Below, piece after piece: positions 42,328-50,646 of a stretch of DNA of 64,000 nt. Position 1 is the stretch's first letter. Each line of letters starts with the position of its first letter. A program made the translations under genes and the position numbers. The notes below the pieces were generated by a model. That model was not told the DNA's origin. It saw nothing but the letters and a program-made list of their open reading frames with translations, and did no database searches. Origin of the DNA: Streptomyces sp. NBC_00576 (GTDB taxonomy: Bacteria; Actinomycetota; Actinomycetes; Streptomycetales; Streptomycetaceae); assembly GCF_036345175.1 (NCBI RefSeq), contig NZ_CP107780.1, positions 2,232,001-2,296,000 on the forward strand. The letters are read 5' to 3'.

Positions 42328-42346
42328 TCTAAAAGATCGTTTTAGA
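42328..42346. promoter_or_regulatory. Inverted repeat TCTAAAA-N5-TTTTAGA, probable LysR operator
   Basis: A perfect 7-5-7 inverted repeat, very A+T rich for this genome, between the divergent LysR and EamA genes (31 nt from either side of the regulator start and 31 nt ahead of the transporter start). It fits the LysR T-N11-A rule loosely. Confidence 0.6.
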
Positions 42347-42376
42347 AGGTGGTTCTAGGCTTCAGGGTCGTCGCCG

Positions 42377-43375
42377 GTGCACCGTAGTCGCGTGTCCGAC
42401 TCCCGCCGTACCGACGCGGTACTCCTCCTGGTCGCGCTTGTCTGGGGTTCCAGTTATCTGTCCGCCCAGACGGCCACCTCCGCCCTGCCCGTCCTCGTGG
42501 TCCTGTTCGCGCGGTACGCCCTCTCCGCGCTCGCCTGTCTCGGCCTGGTCGGCGCCGGACGGGGGAAGGACCAGGAGCGTGGCCGGGGTTTCCGTCTGTG
42601 GACCCGGGAGGAGGTGCGGGCCGGGCTGCCGCTCGGGGTCACGCAGGCCGCCGTACTCGTCGTGGAGACGTACGGAGTCGCCCACACCACCGCCGCCAAC
42701 GCGGGCCTGATCATCAGCCTGACCATTGTGCTCACCCCTCTCCTGGACCGCGCCGGACACCCCTACGGCCTGCCCCCGGCCTTCTACGCAGCCGCCGGCG
42801 TGTGTGTCCTCGCCGTCGGCCTGCTCATGTCCGGCAACGGCTTCCACGCTTTGCGTCTCGGTGACCTGCTGATGCTGGGCGCGGCGCTGGTACGGGCGGG
42901 TCATGTCGCCCTGGTCGGACGCCTCACCACAGGCCGGCCGATCCGCCCCCTCCATCTGACGACCCTCCAGACCGTGATCGGCACGGCTCTGTTCCTGCCG
43001 GCCGCCGCTCCCGACCTGTCGGCGCTCACCCGCGCCGACTCCGGAACCTGGACACAGTTGGTCTATCTCGCCCTGTTCTGCAGCGTGTTCGCGTTTCTCG
43101 CCCAGACGTGGGCCGTGCAGCGGACGTCGGCGAGCCGGGCCAGCCTGCTGCTGGGTACGGAGCCGATCTGGGCCGCCGCGATCGGCATCGCGTTGGGCGG
43201 CGAACATCTGACGCCGCTCACGGCGCTGGGCGCGACGCTGATGGTCACGGGCACGTACTGGGGCCAGTCGGTGGAACGCGCCCACCGCACGCGGAGGGCA
43301 CCCGCCAGGGTGCTCGCCCCCGCCGCCGTCATACCGGCTGCCACAGCTCCACCCGGTTGCCCTCAGGATCGGTGA
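42377..43375 (+). CDS. EamA/DMT-superfamily exporter
   Basis: The protein has 332 residues with about ten membrane helices in two EamA repeats. GTG at 42377 or GTG at 42392 are both possible starts (MSDSRRTDAV... for the second). Family features: LVWGSSYLSAQ in the first helix and the duplicated hydrophobic repeats near residues 160 and 260. It probably exports amino acids or metabolites. Controlled by the divergent LysR regulator. Its end overlaps the convergent VOC gene by 47 nt. Confidence 0.85.
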   Translation: MHRSRVSDSRRTDAVLLLVALVWGSSYLSAQTATSALPVLVVLFARYALSALACLGLVGAGRGKDQERGRGFRLWTREEVRAGLPLGVTQAAVLVVETYGVAHTTAANAGLIISLTIVLTPLLDRAGHPYGLPPAFYAAAGVCVLAVGLLMSGNGFHALRLGDLLMLGAALVRAGHVALVGRLTTGRPIRPLHLTTLQTVIGTALFLPAAAPDLSALTRADSGTWTQLVYLALFCSVFAFLAQTWAVQRTSASRASLLLGTEPIWAAAIGIALGGEHLTPLTALGATLMVTGTYWGQSVERAHRTRRAPARVLAPAAVIPAATAPPGCPQDR

Positions 43376-43682
43376 CCCAGCCGAAGCGGCCGACGCCCTC
43401 CATGTCCTGCGTTTCCGCGGCCACGTCCGCACCCTTGGCGCGCAGTTGCGCGAGCATCGCCTCCAGGTCGCGGACCCGGAAGTTGAGCATCGTCTGCTGG
43501 GTGCGGGACCCGAAGTAGTCGGTCCCGGACTCGAACGTCGCGAACACCGTCGGCCCGGCTTCCTGACCCCACAGGCCGTTCTCGTCGGCTTCCAGACCCA
43601 GGCAGTCGCGATACCACGCGCTCAGTACCACCGGGTCGGCAGCCCGCATGAAGTATCCACCGATCCCCAGCACACGTTCCAT
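43329..43682 (-). CDS. VOC-family protein (short)
   Basis: The protein has 117 residues from the ATG at 43682. Family features: IGGYFMRAADPVVLSAWYRDCLGLE near the start, MLNFRVRDLEAMLAQL, and GWVTDPEGNRVELWQP at the end, giving the metal-binding Glu in the last strand. Its role is unknown. It overlaps the EamA gene tail on the opposite strand. Confidence 0.85.
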   Translation of the reverse strand: MERVLGIGGYFMRAADPVVLSAWYRDCLGLEADENGLWGQEAGPTVFATFESGTDYFGSRTQQTMLNFRVRDLEAMLAQLRAKGADVAAETQDMEGVGRFGWVTDPEGNRVELWQPV

Positions 43683-43770
43683 GCCGCCATCCTGCCAGGA
43701 CGGCGACCGGGCGGTCCGCCACCACACCAACGCTCGCGGTGGAAGTTGAGCGTGGCGTTCTCGCTGTGCC

Positions 43771-44493
43771 TCACACCACCTCGTCCACTACCTCCCGTAC
43801 CGGCCACGTGCCGTCCACCACCGCGTCCGTCTCCCCCTTGCGGCGCAGGAAGCTCTGGAAATCCACCGCCCACTCCGCGTACCACTCGATCTGGCGCCGA
43901 TGCAGCTCCACCGGCCCGAGTGCCGCAACCTTCGGATGCCGCTCGGCTATCGCGCACGCCAGGCGCGCCGCGGCCAAAGCGTCCGCCGACGCGTCGTGGG
44001 CCGCTTCCAGCAGGACGCCGTACTCCGTGCACACCGCTTCGAGGTTGCGCTTGCCGCGCCGGTACCGGTCGACGGAGCGGTCGATCGTGTACGGGTCGAT
44101 CACCGGCGCCAGATCCAGGCCGCCCAACCGCTCCCGCAGGGACGGCAGACCGTGCCGCCGCAGCTCGGCGGAGAGCAGCGTGAGGTCGAAGTTCGCGTTG
44201 TAGGCGACCACCGGCACACCGGTCTTCCAGTACGTCGCCAGTACGTCCGCGATCGCGTCCGCGACCTGGTCGGCCGGTCGGCCCTCGCTGGTCGCGCGCT
44301 CGTTGGTGATGCCGTGCACGGCGACCGCGTCCGCCGGGATCTCCACGCCCGGATCGGCCAGCCATTCGCGGCGGCCGAGCGGCTCACCGCCCCTCACCTC
44401 GATCACCGCGCCGGTGACAATGCGTGCCTCGCGCGGGTCCGTCCCGGTCGTCTCCAGGTCGAAGCCGATCAGCAGCTCATGGTGCCAGCCCAT
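43771..44493 (-). CDS. 3'-5' exonuclease (DnaQ-like DEDDh)
   Basis: The protein has 240 residues. ExoI motif GFDLETTGTD, ExoII YNANFDLTLL, and the ExoIII region HDASADALAA (with H and D) match DEDDh exonucleases such as DnaQ epsilon or stand-alone repair/RNA exonucleases. A second helix-rich C-terminal domain is absent. It likely trims 3' ends of DNA or RNA; no local polymerase gene is present. Confidence 0.88.
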   Translation of the reverse strand: MGWHHELLIGFDLETTGTDPREARIVTGAVIEVRGGEPLGRREWLADPGVEIPADAVAVHGITNERATSEGRPADQVADAIADVLATYWKTGVPVVAYNANFDLTLLSAELRRHGLPSLRERLGGLDLAPVIDPYTIDRSVDRYRRGKRNLEAVCTEYGVLLEAAHDASADALAAARLACAIAERHPKVAALGPVELHRRQIEWYAEWAVDFQSFLRRKGETDAVVDGTWPVREVVDEVV

Positions 44494-44621
44494 GCCTGGC
44501 CCCCCTTCTTACCTTCTTGGTGGTGCTTTCCCCCAGTGGTCTCCACGATCCCATGAGCCACTGACAATCAGGGGACCGCGTTCCGCTTGTGGAAGGTGAG
44601 CAGTCGAGCGCATCGGACAGG

Positions 44622-45860
44622 TCAGGACACAGGCCGCGAATCCGCCCAGGCCACCTCGAACTCCTCGCGGTATGTCGGGAGAAGGCCGCTCTCCTCCGCG
44701 TCGTCCGATCTGACCGTCCGGCTTCCGGCGCGCAGCACCAGCACGGGTGCCTCCATCCCGCGCGTCCGGCGCAGATAGGTCTGCACGATCGCGACCCCGT
44801 CCGAGGCGTCCCCGTCGACGAGGTAGGCCGTGAAGCGGGGCGTCTCGTCGAAGACCTGGATCTCGAAGGCGCCCGGGTCGCGCAGTTTCGACCGCACCCG
44901 GCGCATGTGCAGGATGTTCATCTCCACCGCGCGGCTCAGCTCGCCTCGTTTGATGCCGAGTTCCCGCTCACGCCGCTTCACCGCACTGGACGCGGGGTTC
45001 AGGAACAGCAGCCTCGCCCGGCAGCCCGACTCCGCCAGCCGCACCAGCCGCCGCCCGGAGAAGTTCTGCACGAGCAGGTTGAGGCCGATACCGATGGCGT
45101 CGAGGCGACGCGCGCCGCCGAAGATGTCCTCGGCCGGGAACTGGCGCATCAGCCGTACGCGGTCGGTGTGTACGGCAACCACGTCCCCGTACCGGTCGCC
45201 CACCAGGTCCTCGACCGCGTCCACCGGCAGACGGCGCGCGGAGGGCACGTCACCCCCCGCGCCGAGGGTCTCCAGGAGCTTGCCCGAGGCCCGCTCGGCC
45301 TGGCCCAGGACGGCCTCGGACAGGGCCCGGTTGCGGGAGACGACGTTACGGGTGACCTCCAGCTCGTCCAGAGCGAGTTCGACGTCGCGGCGCTCGTCGA
45401 CGTACGGCTCGAAGCACGGCCAGTGCTGCACCATCAGCTCGCGCAGCTGGGGCAGGGTGAGGAAGCTGAGGACGTTGTCGTCGGCGGGGTCGAGCAAGTA
45501 GCCCTTGCGGCGGCTGACTTCGCGTACGGCGACCGCGCGCTGCACCCACTCCTGGCCGGCCGGTCCTGCGGCGGCGACCACCCACTCGTCGCCGTGGACG
45601 GGTTCGTAGATGGGGCGCAGGACGGCGGCCACGACCGCGCGCAGCCGCTGTTCGACCAGGTTCAGCCAGATGTAGGCCCGGCCGGCCCGCTGGGCGCGTG
45701 TACGCACCTCGCGCCAGGCGTCGGCGTCCCAGTCCAGTTCCGGTCCAATGGAACCCGTCTCCATCGGCCGTGCCAGGGACACCGCGCCGGGCGGGACCTC
45801 TGTGGAGTGACCCTCGTGACCCTCGTCACCAGGGGGCAGCTCCAGCCCTCCCGAGCCCAC
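44622..45860 (-). CDS. SAV2148-type HEPN-domain protein
   Basis: The protein has 412 residues from the GTG at 45860 (an upstream TTG at 45920 is in frame but poorly supported). The N-terminal domain has an RPIYEPVH motif, i.e. R-x6-H, of the HEPN RNase/toxin type, in the segment LVEQRLRAVVAAVLRPIYEPVH (as short motifs LVEQRL and RPIYEPVH). The C-terminal half (ARLLFLNPASSAVKRRERE and a final YREEFEVAW) resembles the degenerate PLD-like DUF5919 fold, without HKD residues. I recall it as conserved in Streptomyces; function unknown. It may be an RNA-cleaving or nucleic-acid-sensing protein. Confidence 0.7.
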   Translation of the reverse strand: MGSGGLELPPGDEGHEGHSTEVPPGAVSLARPMETGSIGPELDWDADAWREVRTRAQRAGRAYIWLNLVEQRLRAVVAAVLRPIYEPVHGDEWVVAAAGPAGQEWVQRAVAVREVSRRKGYLLDPADDNVLSFLTLPQLRELMVQHWPCFEPYVDERRDVELALDELEVTRNVVSRNRALSEAVLGQAERASGKLLETLGAGGDVPSARRLPVDAVEDLVGDRYGDVVAVHTDRVRLMRQFPAEDIFGGARRLDAIGIGLNLLVQNFSGRRLVRLAESGCRARLLFLNPASSAVKRRERELGIKRGELSRAVEMNILHMRRVRSKLRDPGAFEIQVFDETPRFTAYLVDGDASDGVAIVQTYLRRTRGMEAPVLVLRAGSRTVRSDDAEESGLLPTYREEFEVAWADSRPVS

Positions 45861-45974
45861 CCGCGCACCGCCTTCCGCTCCCCCGAGCTCTCCCCGTGGC
45901 CGGTCCCGGCCAACGATCAAGGAAGGGTACTCCGGGAGTGGTCGGCGGTGCAGCAGGATGGACAGGGTCGTTTC

Positions 45975-47273
45975 TCAACTACCGCTTTCGACATGCCCGT
46001 TCTGGTTGGCGAGGGCGGCGGGAGTGAGCGGATTCATAGCGGTGACATCGCGCGGGGCGATGGCGAAGCCCTGCCAGTGGACGGGCATGGGCTGCTGGTC
46101 CTCGTCCCGGGCGATGTGGTGGAATCCCACGTTCACCCAGGCCAACGGGTGGGTGAGGGTCTGTCCGTTGACCCATCCGTCGACGGACTTCTTGGCGCCC
46201 ACGCCGCAGTTGGGCAGGTTGTCGCTGGCGAACTGCTCGCACTTGTTGTACTCGGTGAAGTAGACGTCGTGCCGGGTGTAGCTGCGGCCCGGGTACTTGG
46301 TGGTGGCGCCGGGGACGATCTCGTACGACCGTGCGTGGCCGTCCTTGTTCTTGCCGGTGGCGCTGACCATCCGCCACCAGCGCATGGTCTTGGCGTCGCC
46401 CGCGAGTTCCTTCTTGACCTGGGTGCGGGTCGTTTTGGTGGTGGGTCCCTCCTGGCCGCTCGCGGGCGGGCTGACCACGGAGTCGTACTGCTCGACCTTG
46501 CCCTTGGAGGAGCCGTCGAGGCCGAAGTCGAGCCGCCAGAAGACGTTGTGGCTGTGGCTGGTGGCGTAGTCCTTGGCGCCCTTGCCGATGGGCCAGCCGC
46601 GGCCGTCGCCCGCGTCGTAGTCGTCGGGCGCGAGGCTGCCGGTGGCGCCGACGCTCATGTTGATGGTGCCGTCGTCCTGGAAGCGCCACTCGGTGATGTA
46701 CTCGTACCAGCCGGTCTGGTTGACGGTGTAGACGAGCAGGTCCTTGCCCTGGGTCTGCCAGACCTTGTTCGCGGTGTCGCCCTGCATACGGTAGGCGTGG
46801 CCGCGCGAACGGGTCGTGGTGCACAGGCCCTTGACGTTCGCGTGCTCCGGGTCCCAGGCCTCGGGGACCTTGACGGTCTTGATGGTGCCGCCGGGGCATT
46901 CACCGGGCGCCATGTTCATCAGGCCCTGGGCGAAGCCCGCCGCGGTCAGGTCCTGGTACTCGGCCTTTCCGTCGTCATAGGGGACGTGTATCTGGGCGAG
47001 CTTCGCGGAGTTGAGGACCTTGATCGGCCGGGGCTCGCCCGGGGGCTGGTACGAGACCTTCTCCAGGACGAGCCCGGCCTCGCTCTCGTAGCGCCAGCAC
47101 ATCCGCCAGGTGGTACCGGAGGTGAGCTTCTGCTCGATGCGGTAGGGCGCACTGCACTCCGCGGGCGGTACGGGGGCGGCCTTGGGCTGGGCGGTGGCCG
47201 GGCCCGCCGCCGTGGTGAGCCCGGCGGCCAGCGCGACCGCGGAGAGGCCGACGAGCACATACTTTTCACGCAT
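45975..47273 (-). CDS. Secreted copper amine oxidase catalytic-domain protein
   Basis: The protein has 432 residues with a signal peptide ending near PATAQPK. The body matches the large catalytic domain of copper amine oxidases: GLVLEKVSYQ, VPYDDGKAEYQDL (possible catalytic Asp), TGWYEYITEW (Tyr at the TPQ position), SHSHNVFWRLDF (two Cu His) and MPVHWQGF toward the third His region. It would oxidise primary amines to aldehydes outside the cell. Oddity: the usual Asn before the TPQ Tyr is Trp and Asp/Glu is Glu (WYEY), and the N-terminal N2/N3 domains are absent, apparently supplied by the gene upstream. Whether the cofactor forms is unknown. Confidence 0.8.
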   Translation of the reverse strand: MREKYVLVGLSAVALAAGLTTAAGPATAQPKAAPVPPAECSAPYRIEQKLTSGTTWRMCWRYESEAGLVLEKVSYQPPGEPRPIKVLNSAKLAQIHVPYDDGKAEYQDLTAAGFAQGLMNMAPGECPGGTIKTVKVPEAWDPEHANVKGLCTTTRSRGHAYRMQGDTANKVWQTQGKDLLVYTVNQTGWYEYITEWRFQDDGTINMSVGATGSLAPDDYDAGDGRGWPIGKGAKDYATSHSHNVFWRLDFGLDGSSKGKVEQYDSVVSPPASGQEGPTTKTTRTQVKKELAGDAKTMRWWRMVSATGKNKDGHARSYEIVPGATTKYPGRSYTRHDVYFTEYNKCEQFASDNLPNCGVGAKKSVDGWVNGQTLTHPLAWVNVGFHHIARDEDQQPMPVHWQGFAIAPRDVTAMNPLTPAALANQNGHVESGS

Positions 47274-47358
47274 GACGAAGAGACTCCCTAGGAGGAGAGA
47301 GTTGAGAAGGGGAGAGGTTCGGAGGTGGTGGTGAACCAGGGCCTGTCGTCGCCCCAGG

Positions 47359-48192
47359 TCAGCCGAGCTTGGCCACCTTGTGGGCGCTCAGGTCGACCAC
47401 GAGCGAACGGGCGTCGATCCACGGTCCGTTCTTCACCTTCGGAAAGATCCGCACACAGCGGTGGTCGCCGCAGGAGTCGAGTACGGCGGGCTGGGCGCCC
47501 GGAACGGCCTTGTACACCATGCTGGTGACGAGCAGCTGGTCCGGCGAGGTGAGTTCCGAGCTGGTGGCGTCCTTGTAGTCGGCCTTCAGACCCGCGCCCA
47601 GCGGGTCGGCTATCAGCAGCCTGGTCGCCTCAACCGTCTCGGCGCGGCTCAGGGGCGGCTGCACGCCGTGCTGGGTGTCGGTCCGCTCGACCTTGCCGGT
47701 GTCGAGATTGACGGTCCTGGTGACCAGGGTGTCGTCCTTGTAGTCGTAGTACGACACGTCCGCGCGCCGGGGCGCGTTCGGGTCGTCCACCTCGGCGGCC
47801 TCGGGGTCGGCGAGGTCGATGCCGAGCCGCTGCGGGCCGCGCGCTCCCTCCACGTTCTCACCGGAGTTGAGCAGCTGCCGGTTCAGGGCGAGCCGCTCGA
47901 CCTGGGCCATCTCACCATCGGTGAGGGGATCACGGCCCTTGCCCTTCTTGCCCTCGGCGGGCACCTGTTCGACGACACCGGGCGGCACCGCGCCCTGCTG
48001 CTGCGCGGACTGCCCCGCACCCCCGCCCGTGTTCGCCGTACTCGCCGTGCTCCCGGAGGGGCCCGTCCCTCCCGAGTCGTCGGCCCCCGCCGATCCCGGC
48101 AGCGTCACCGCGACCATCACCGCCGTGCCGGCCACCGCTATCCCCGTACCCGCCACCACCTTGCCAAGGTGGCGGCGCACGATCTTGCGCAC
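47359..48192 (-). CDS. Secreted copper-amine-oxidase N-terminal-domain-like protein
   Basis: The protein has 277 residues and a strong Tat/Sec-like signal (RKIVRRHLGK then a hydrophobic stretch ending near GSAGA). After a low-complexity Ser/Thr/Gly linker, DPLTDGEMAQ, VSYYDYKDDTLVTRTVNL and GVQPPLSRAETVEATRLLIADP resemble the N2 and N3 domains that precede the catalytic domain in ordinary copper amine oxidases (HPLDPLT and QPPL.EEF.EAE..VRADP), given here in short pieces. It ends 85 nt before the catalytic-domain gene. Together they look like one oxidase encoded in two parts. Confidence 0.7.
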   Translation of the reverse strand: MRKIVRRHLGKVVAGTGIAVAGTAVMVAVTLPGSAGADDSGGTGPSGSTASTANTGGGAGQSAQQQGAVPPGVVEQVPAEGKKGKGRDPLTDGEMAQVERLALNRQLLNSGENVEGARGPQRLGIDLADPEAAEVDDPNAPRRADVSYYDYKDDTLVTRTVNLDTGKVERTDTQHGVQPPLSRAETVEATRLLIADPLGAGLKADYKDATSSELTSPDQLLVTSMVYKAVPGAQPAVLDSCGDHRCVRIFPKVKNGPWIDARSLVVDLSAHKVAKLG

Positions 48193-48248
48193 GTTGTCCC
48201 CTTACTCCCCCTCAGAGCCCAGGGAGTACGTGAAGATGGAATGTTTTG

Positions 48249-48272
48249 GCGTACCCGTGTACGCGGGTACGC
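48249..48272. promoter_or_regulatory. 9-bp inverted repeat upstream of glgX
   Basis: GCGTACCCG (48249-48257) and CGGGTACGC (48264-48272) flank a TGTACG spacer, between the divergent oxidase-accessory and glgX genes (111 nt before glgX). A probable operator or promoter-overlapping hairpin. Confidence 0.45.
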
Positions 48273-48382
48273 ACTGGTCGATCGGTAAGAGGGACGTAAG
48301 TCGTAGGTGGTTCCATCACTTTCGGGGAGACTCGGAGTGGAGTCGCCCCCAGCGGCGGACCACAACTGAAAGAGTCGAGTGC

Positions 48383-50536
48383 ATGCAGGTCTGGCCAGGA
48401 GAGGCATATCCACTCGGTGCCACGTACGACGGCGCCGGCACCAATTTCGCGGTCTTCTCGGAGGCCGCCGACCGGGTCGAGCTGTGTCTGCTCCACGACG
48501 ACGGCTCGGAAACGGCGGTGGAACTGCGGGAGAGCGACGCGTTCGTCCGGCACGCGTATCTGCCCGGAGTGATGCCGGGACAGCGGTACGGCTTCCGGGC
48601 GCACGGCCCGTACGCGCCCGAGCGCGGGCAGCGGACCAACTCGGCGAAGCTGCTGCTCGATCCGTACGCGAAGGCGATCAGCGGTTCGGTCACCTGGGGC
48701 GAGGAGGTGTACGGCTACCACTTCGGCGAGCCCGAGCGGCGCAACGATCTCGACTCGGCGCCGCACACCATGTCGTCGGTCGTGGTCAACCCGTACTTCG
48801 ACTGGGGCGACGACCGGCGCCCGCGCACCGAGTACCACCACACGGTGATCTACGAGGCCCATGTGAAGGGCCTCACGATGCGCCACCCGGCGCTGCCCGA
48901 GGAACTGCGCGGCACCTACGCGGCGCTCGCCCACCCCGCAATCATCGAACATCTGACCGAACTCGGCGTGACGGCCCTGGAACTGATGCCGGTGCACCAG
49001 TTCGTGAACGACCACCGCCTGGTGGACATGGGCCTGAACAACTACTGGGGCTACAACACGATCGGCTTCTTCGCCCCGCACAACGCGTACGCCTCCTGGG
49101 GTGACCGCGGCCAGCAGGTCCTGGAGTTCAAGTCGGCGGTGCGGGCGCTGCACGAGGCCGGTATCGAGGTCATCCTGGACGTGGTCTACAACCACACCGC
49201 GGAGGGCAACCATCTGGGCCCGACGCTGTCCTTCCGGGGCATCGACAACGCGCAGTACTACCGGCTCGCCGAGGATCAGCGCTACTACACGGACACCACG
49301 GGCACCGGGAACTCGCTGCTCATGCGGTCCCCGCACGTGCTCCAGCTGATCATGGACTCGCTGCGCTACTGGGTCACCGAGATGCACGTCGACGGCTTCC
49401 GCTTCGACCTCGCGGCCACGCTGGCCCGGCAGTTCCACGAGGTGGACCGGCTGTCGTCGTTCTTCGACCTGGTCCAGCAGGACCCGGTGGTGTCCCAGGT
49501 GAAGCTGATCGCCGAGCCGTGGGACGTGGGCGAGGGCGGCTACCAGGTGGGCAACTTCCCACCGCTGTGGACCGAGTGGAACGGCATGTACCGCGACACC
49601 GTCCGGGACATGTGGCGGGGCGAGCCGCGCACGCTCGCGGAGTTCGCGTCCCGCCTGACGGGCTCCTCGGACCTGTACCAGGACGACGGTCGCCGTCCAC
49701 TGGCCTCGATCAACTTCGTGACGTGCCATGACGGTTTCACCCTCAACGACCTGGTGTCGTACAACGAGAAGCGCAACCTGGCCAACGGCGAGGACAACCG
49801 GGACGGCGAGAGCCACAACAGGTCCTGGAACTGCGGTGCGGAGGGCGAGACCGACGACCCCGCCGTCCGTGCTCTCCGGGCGCGCCAGCTGCGGAACTTC
49901 ATCGCGACGCTGATGCTGTCCCAGGGTGTGCCGATGCTCAGCCACGGCGACGAGTTCGCGCGCACCCAGGGCGGCAACAACAACGCGTACTGCCAGGACA
50001 ACGAGATCTCCTGGGTGCCGTGGCCGAACTCCGCCGACAACGCCGACGGCGAACCCGGCTCCGAAGCCGAGCCCGGCTCCGCGGAACTCCTGGACTTCAC
50101 GCGCGCGATGGTGTGGCTGCGCAAGGACCACCCGGTCTTCCGCAGGCGCCGCTTCTTCCACGGCCGCCCCGTGGAAGGCACCCACGACGACCTGTCGGAC
50201 ATCGCCTGGTTCACTCCGGCGGGCGAGGAGATGGTCCAGCGCGACTGGGACTCGGCGCAGGCGGGCGCGATGAGCGTGTTCCTCAACGGCAACGCGATCT
50301 CCGAACCCGGGGCGCGCGGTGAGCGCATCGCCGACGACTCGTTCCTGCTGATGTTCAACGCCTCGGCGAAGACACTGGAGTTCGTGGTGCCGGTCAACCA
50401 CGGCCGCCAGTGGCAGGTCGTCATCGACACGGCCCGCCCGGAGGGCGTGACACCGGGCACGGGCGCGAAGGTGAAGGCAGGCGACCGCCTGACCCTGCTG
50501 GACCACAGCCTGACGGTGCTGCAGCGCCCCGCCTGA
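48383..50536 (+). CDS. glgX: Glycogen debranching enzyme GlgX
   Basis: The protein has 717 residues from the ATG at 48383. Order: N-terminal CBM48 (MQVWPGEAYPLGATYDGAGTNFAVFSE in short: YPLGATYDGAGTNFAVFSE), then the GH13_11 barrel with the four conserved regions DVVYNHTAEG, DGFRFDLAA, IAEPWD and FVTCHDGF (catalytic Asp, Glu, Asp). It hydrolyses alpha-1,6 branches left after phosphorylase. First gene of the glycogen-trehalose stretch; its transcript ends at the 30-bp palindromic terminator. Confidence 0.95.
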   Translation: MQVWPGEAYPLGATYDGAGTNFAVFSEAADRVELCLLHDDGSETAVELRESDAFVRHAYLPGVMPGQRYGFRAHGPYAPERGQRTNSAKLLLDPYAKAISGSVTWGEEVYGYHFGEPERRNDLDSAPHTMSSVVVNPYFDWGDDRRPRTEYHHTVIYEAHVKGLTMRHPALPEELRGTYAALAHPAIIEHLTELGVTALELMPVHQFVNDHRLVDMGLNNYWGYNTIGFFAPHNAYASWGDRGQQVLEFKSAVRALHEAGIEVILDVVYNHTAEGNHLGPTLSFRGIDNAQYYRLAEDQRYYTDTTGTGNSLLMRSPHVLQLIMDSLRYWVTEMHVDGFRFDLAATLARQFHEVDRLSSFFDLVQQDPVVSQVKLIAEPWDVGEGGYQVGNFPPLWTEWNGMYRDTVRDMWRGEPRTLAEFASRLTGSSDLYQDDGRRPLASINFVTCHDGFTLNDLVSYNEKRNLANGEDNRDGESHNRSWNCGAEGETDDPAVRALRARQLRNFIATLMLSQGVPMLSHGDEFARTQGGNNNAYCQDNEISWVPWPNSADNADGEPGSEAEPGSAELLDFTRAMVWLRKDHPVFRRRRFFHGRPVEGTHDDLSDIAWFTPAGEEMVQRDWDSAQAGAMSVFLNGNAISEPGARGERIADDSFLLMFNASAKTLEFVVPVNHGRQWQVVIDTARPEGVTPGTGAKVKAGDRLTLLDHSLTVLQRPA

Positions 50537-50554
50537 TCCGTCCGAGTCCGCCCT

Positions 50555-50584
50555 ACGGCCCTTCACGCGCGCGTGAAGGGCCGT
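50555..50584 (+). terminator. Intrinsic terminator after glgX
   Basis: A perfect 14-bp stem (arm ACGGCCCTTCACGC with its complement), 2-nt central spacer, followed by TTTC, begins 18 nt after the glgX stop. Confidence 0.85.
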
Positions 50585-50646
50585 TTCGGCGGCCGGGTGC
50601 AGGAGTCGATGACACGAAAGGCCGTCTGGCGGGTACGTAGGTTCCC

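Noticed and set aside
45861..45920. TTG start for the HEPN protein
   Set aside because: No Shine-Dalgarno and poor codon, while GTG at 45860 begins the segment that I recall as conserved.
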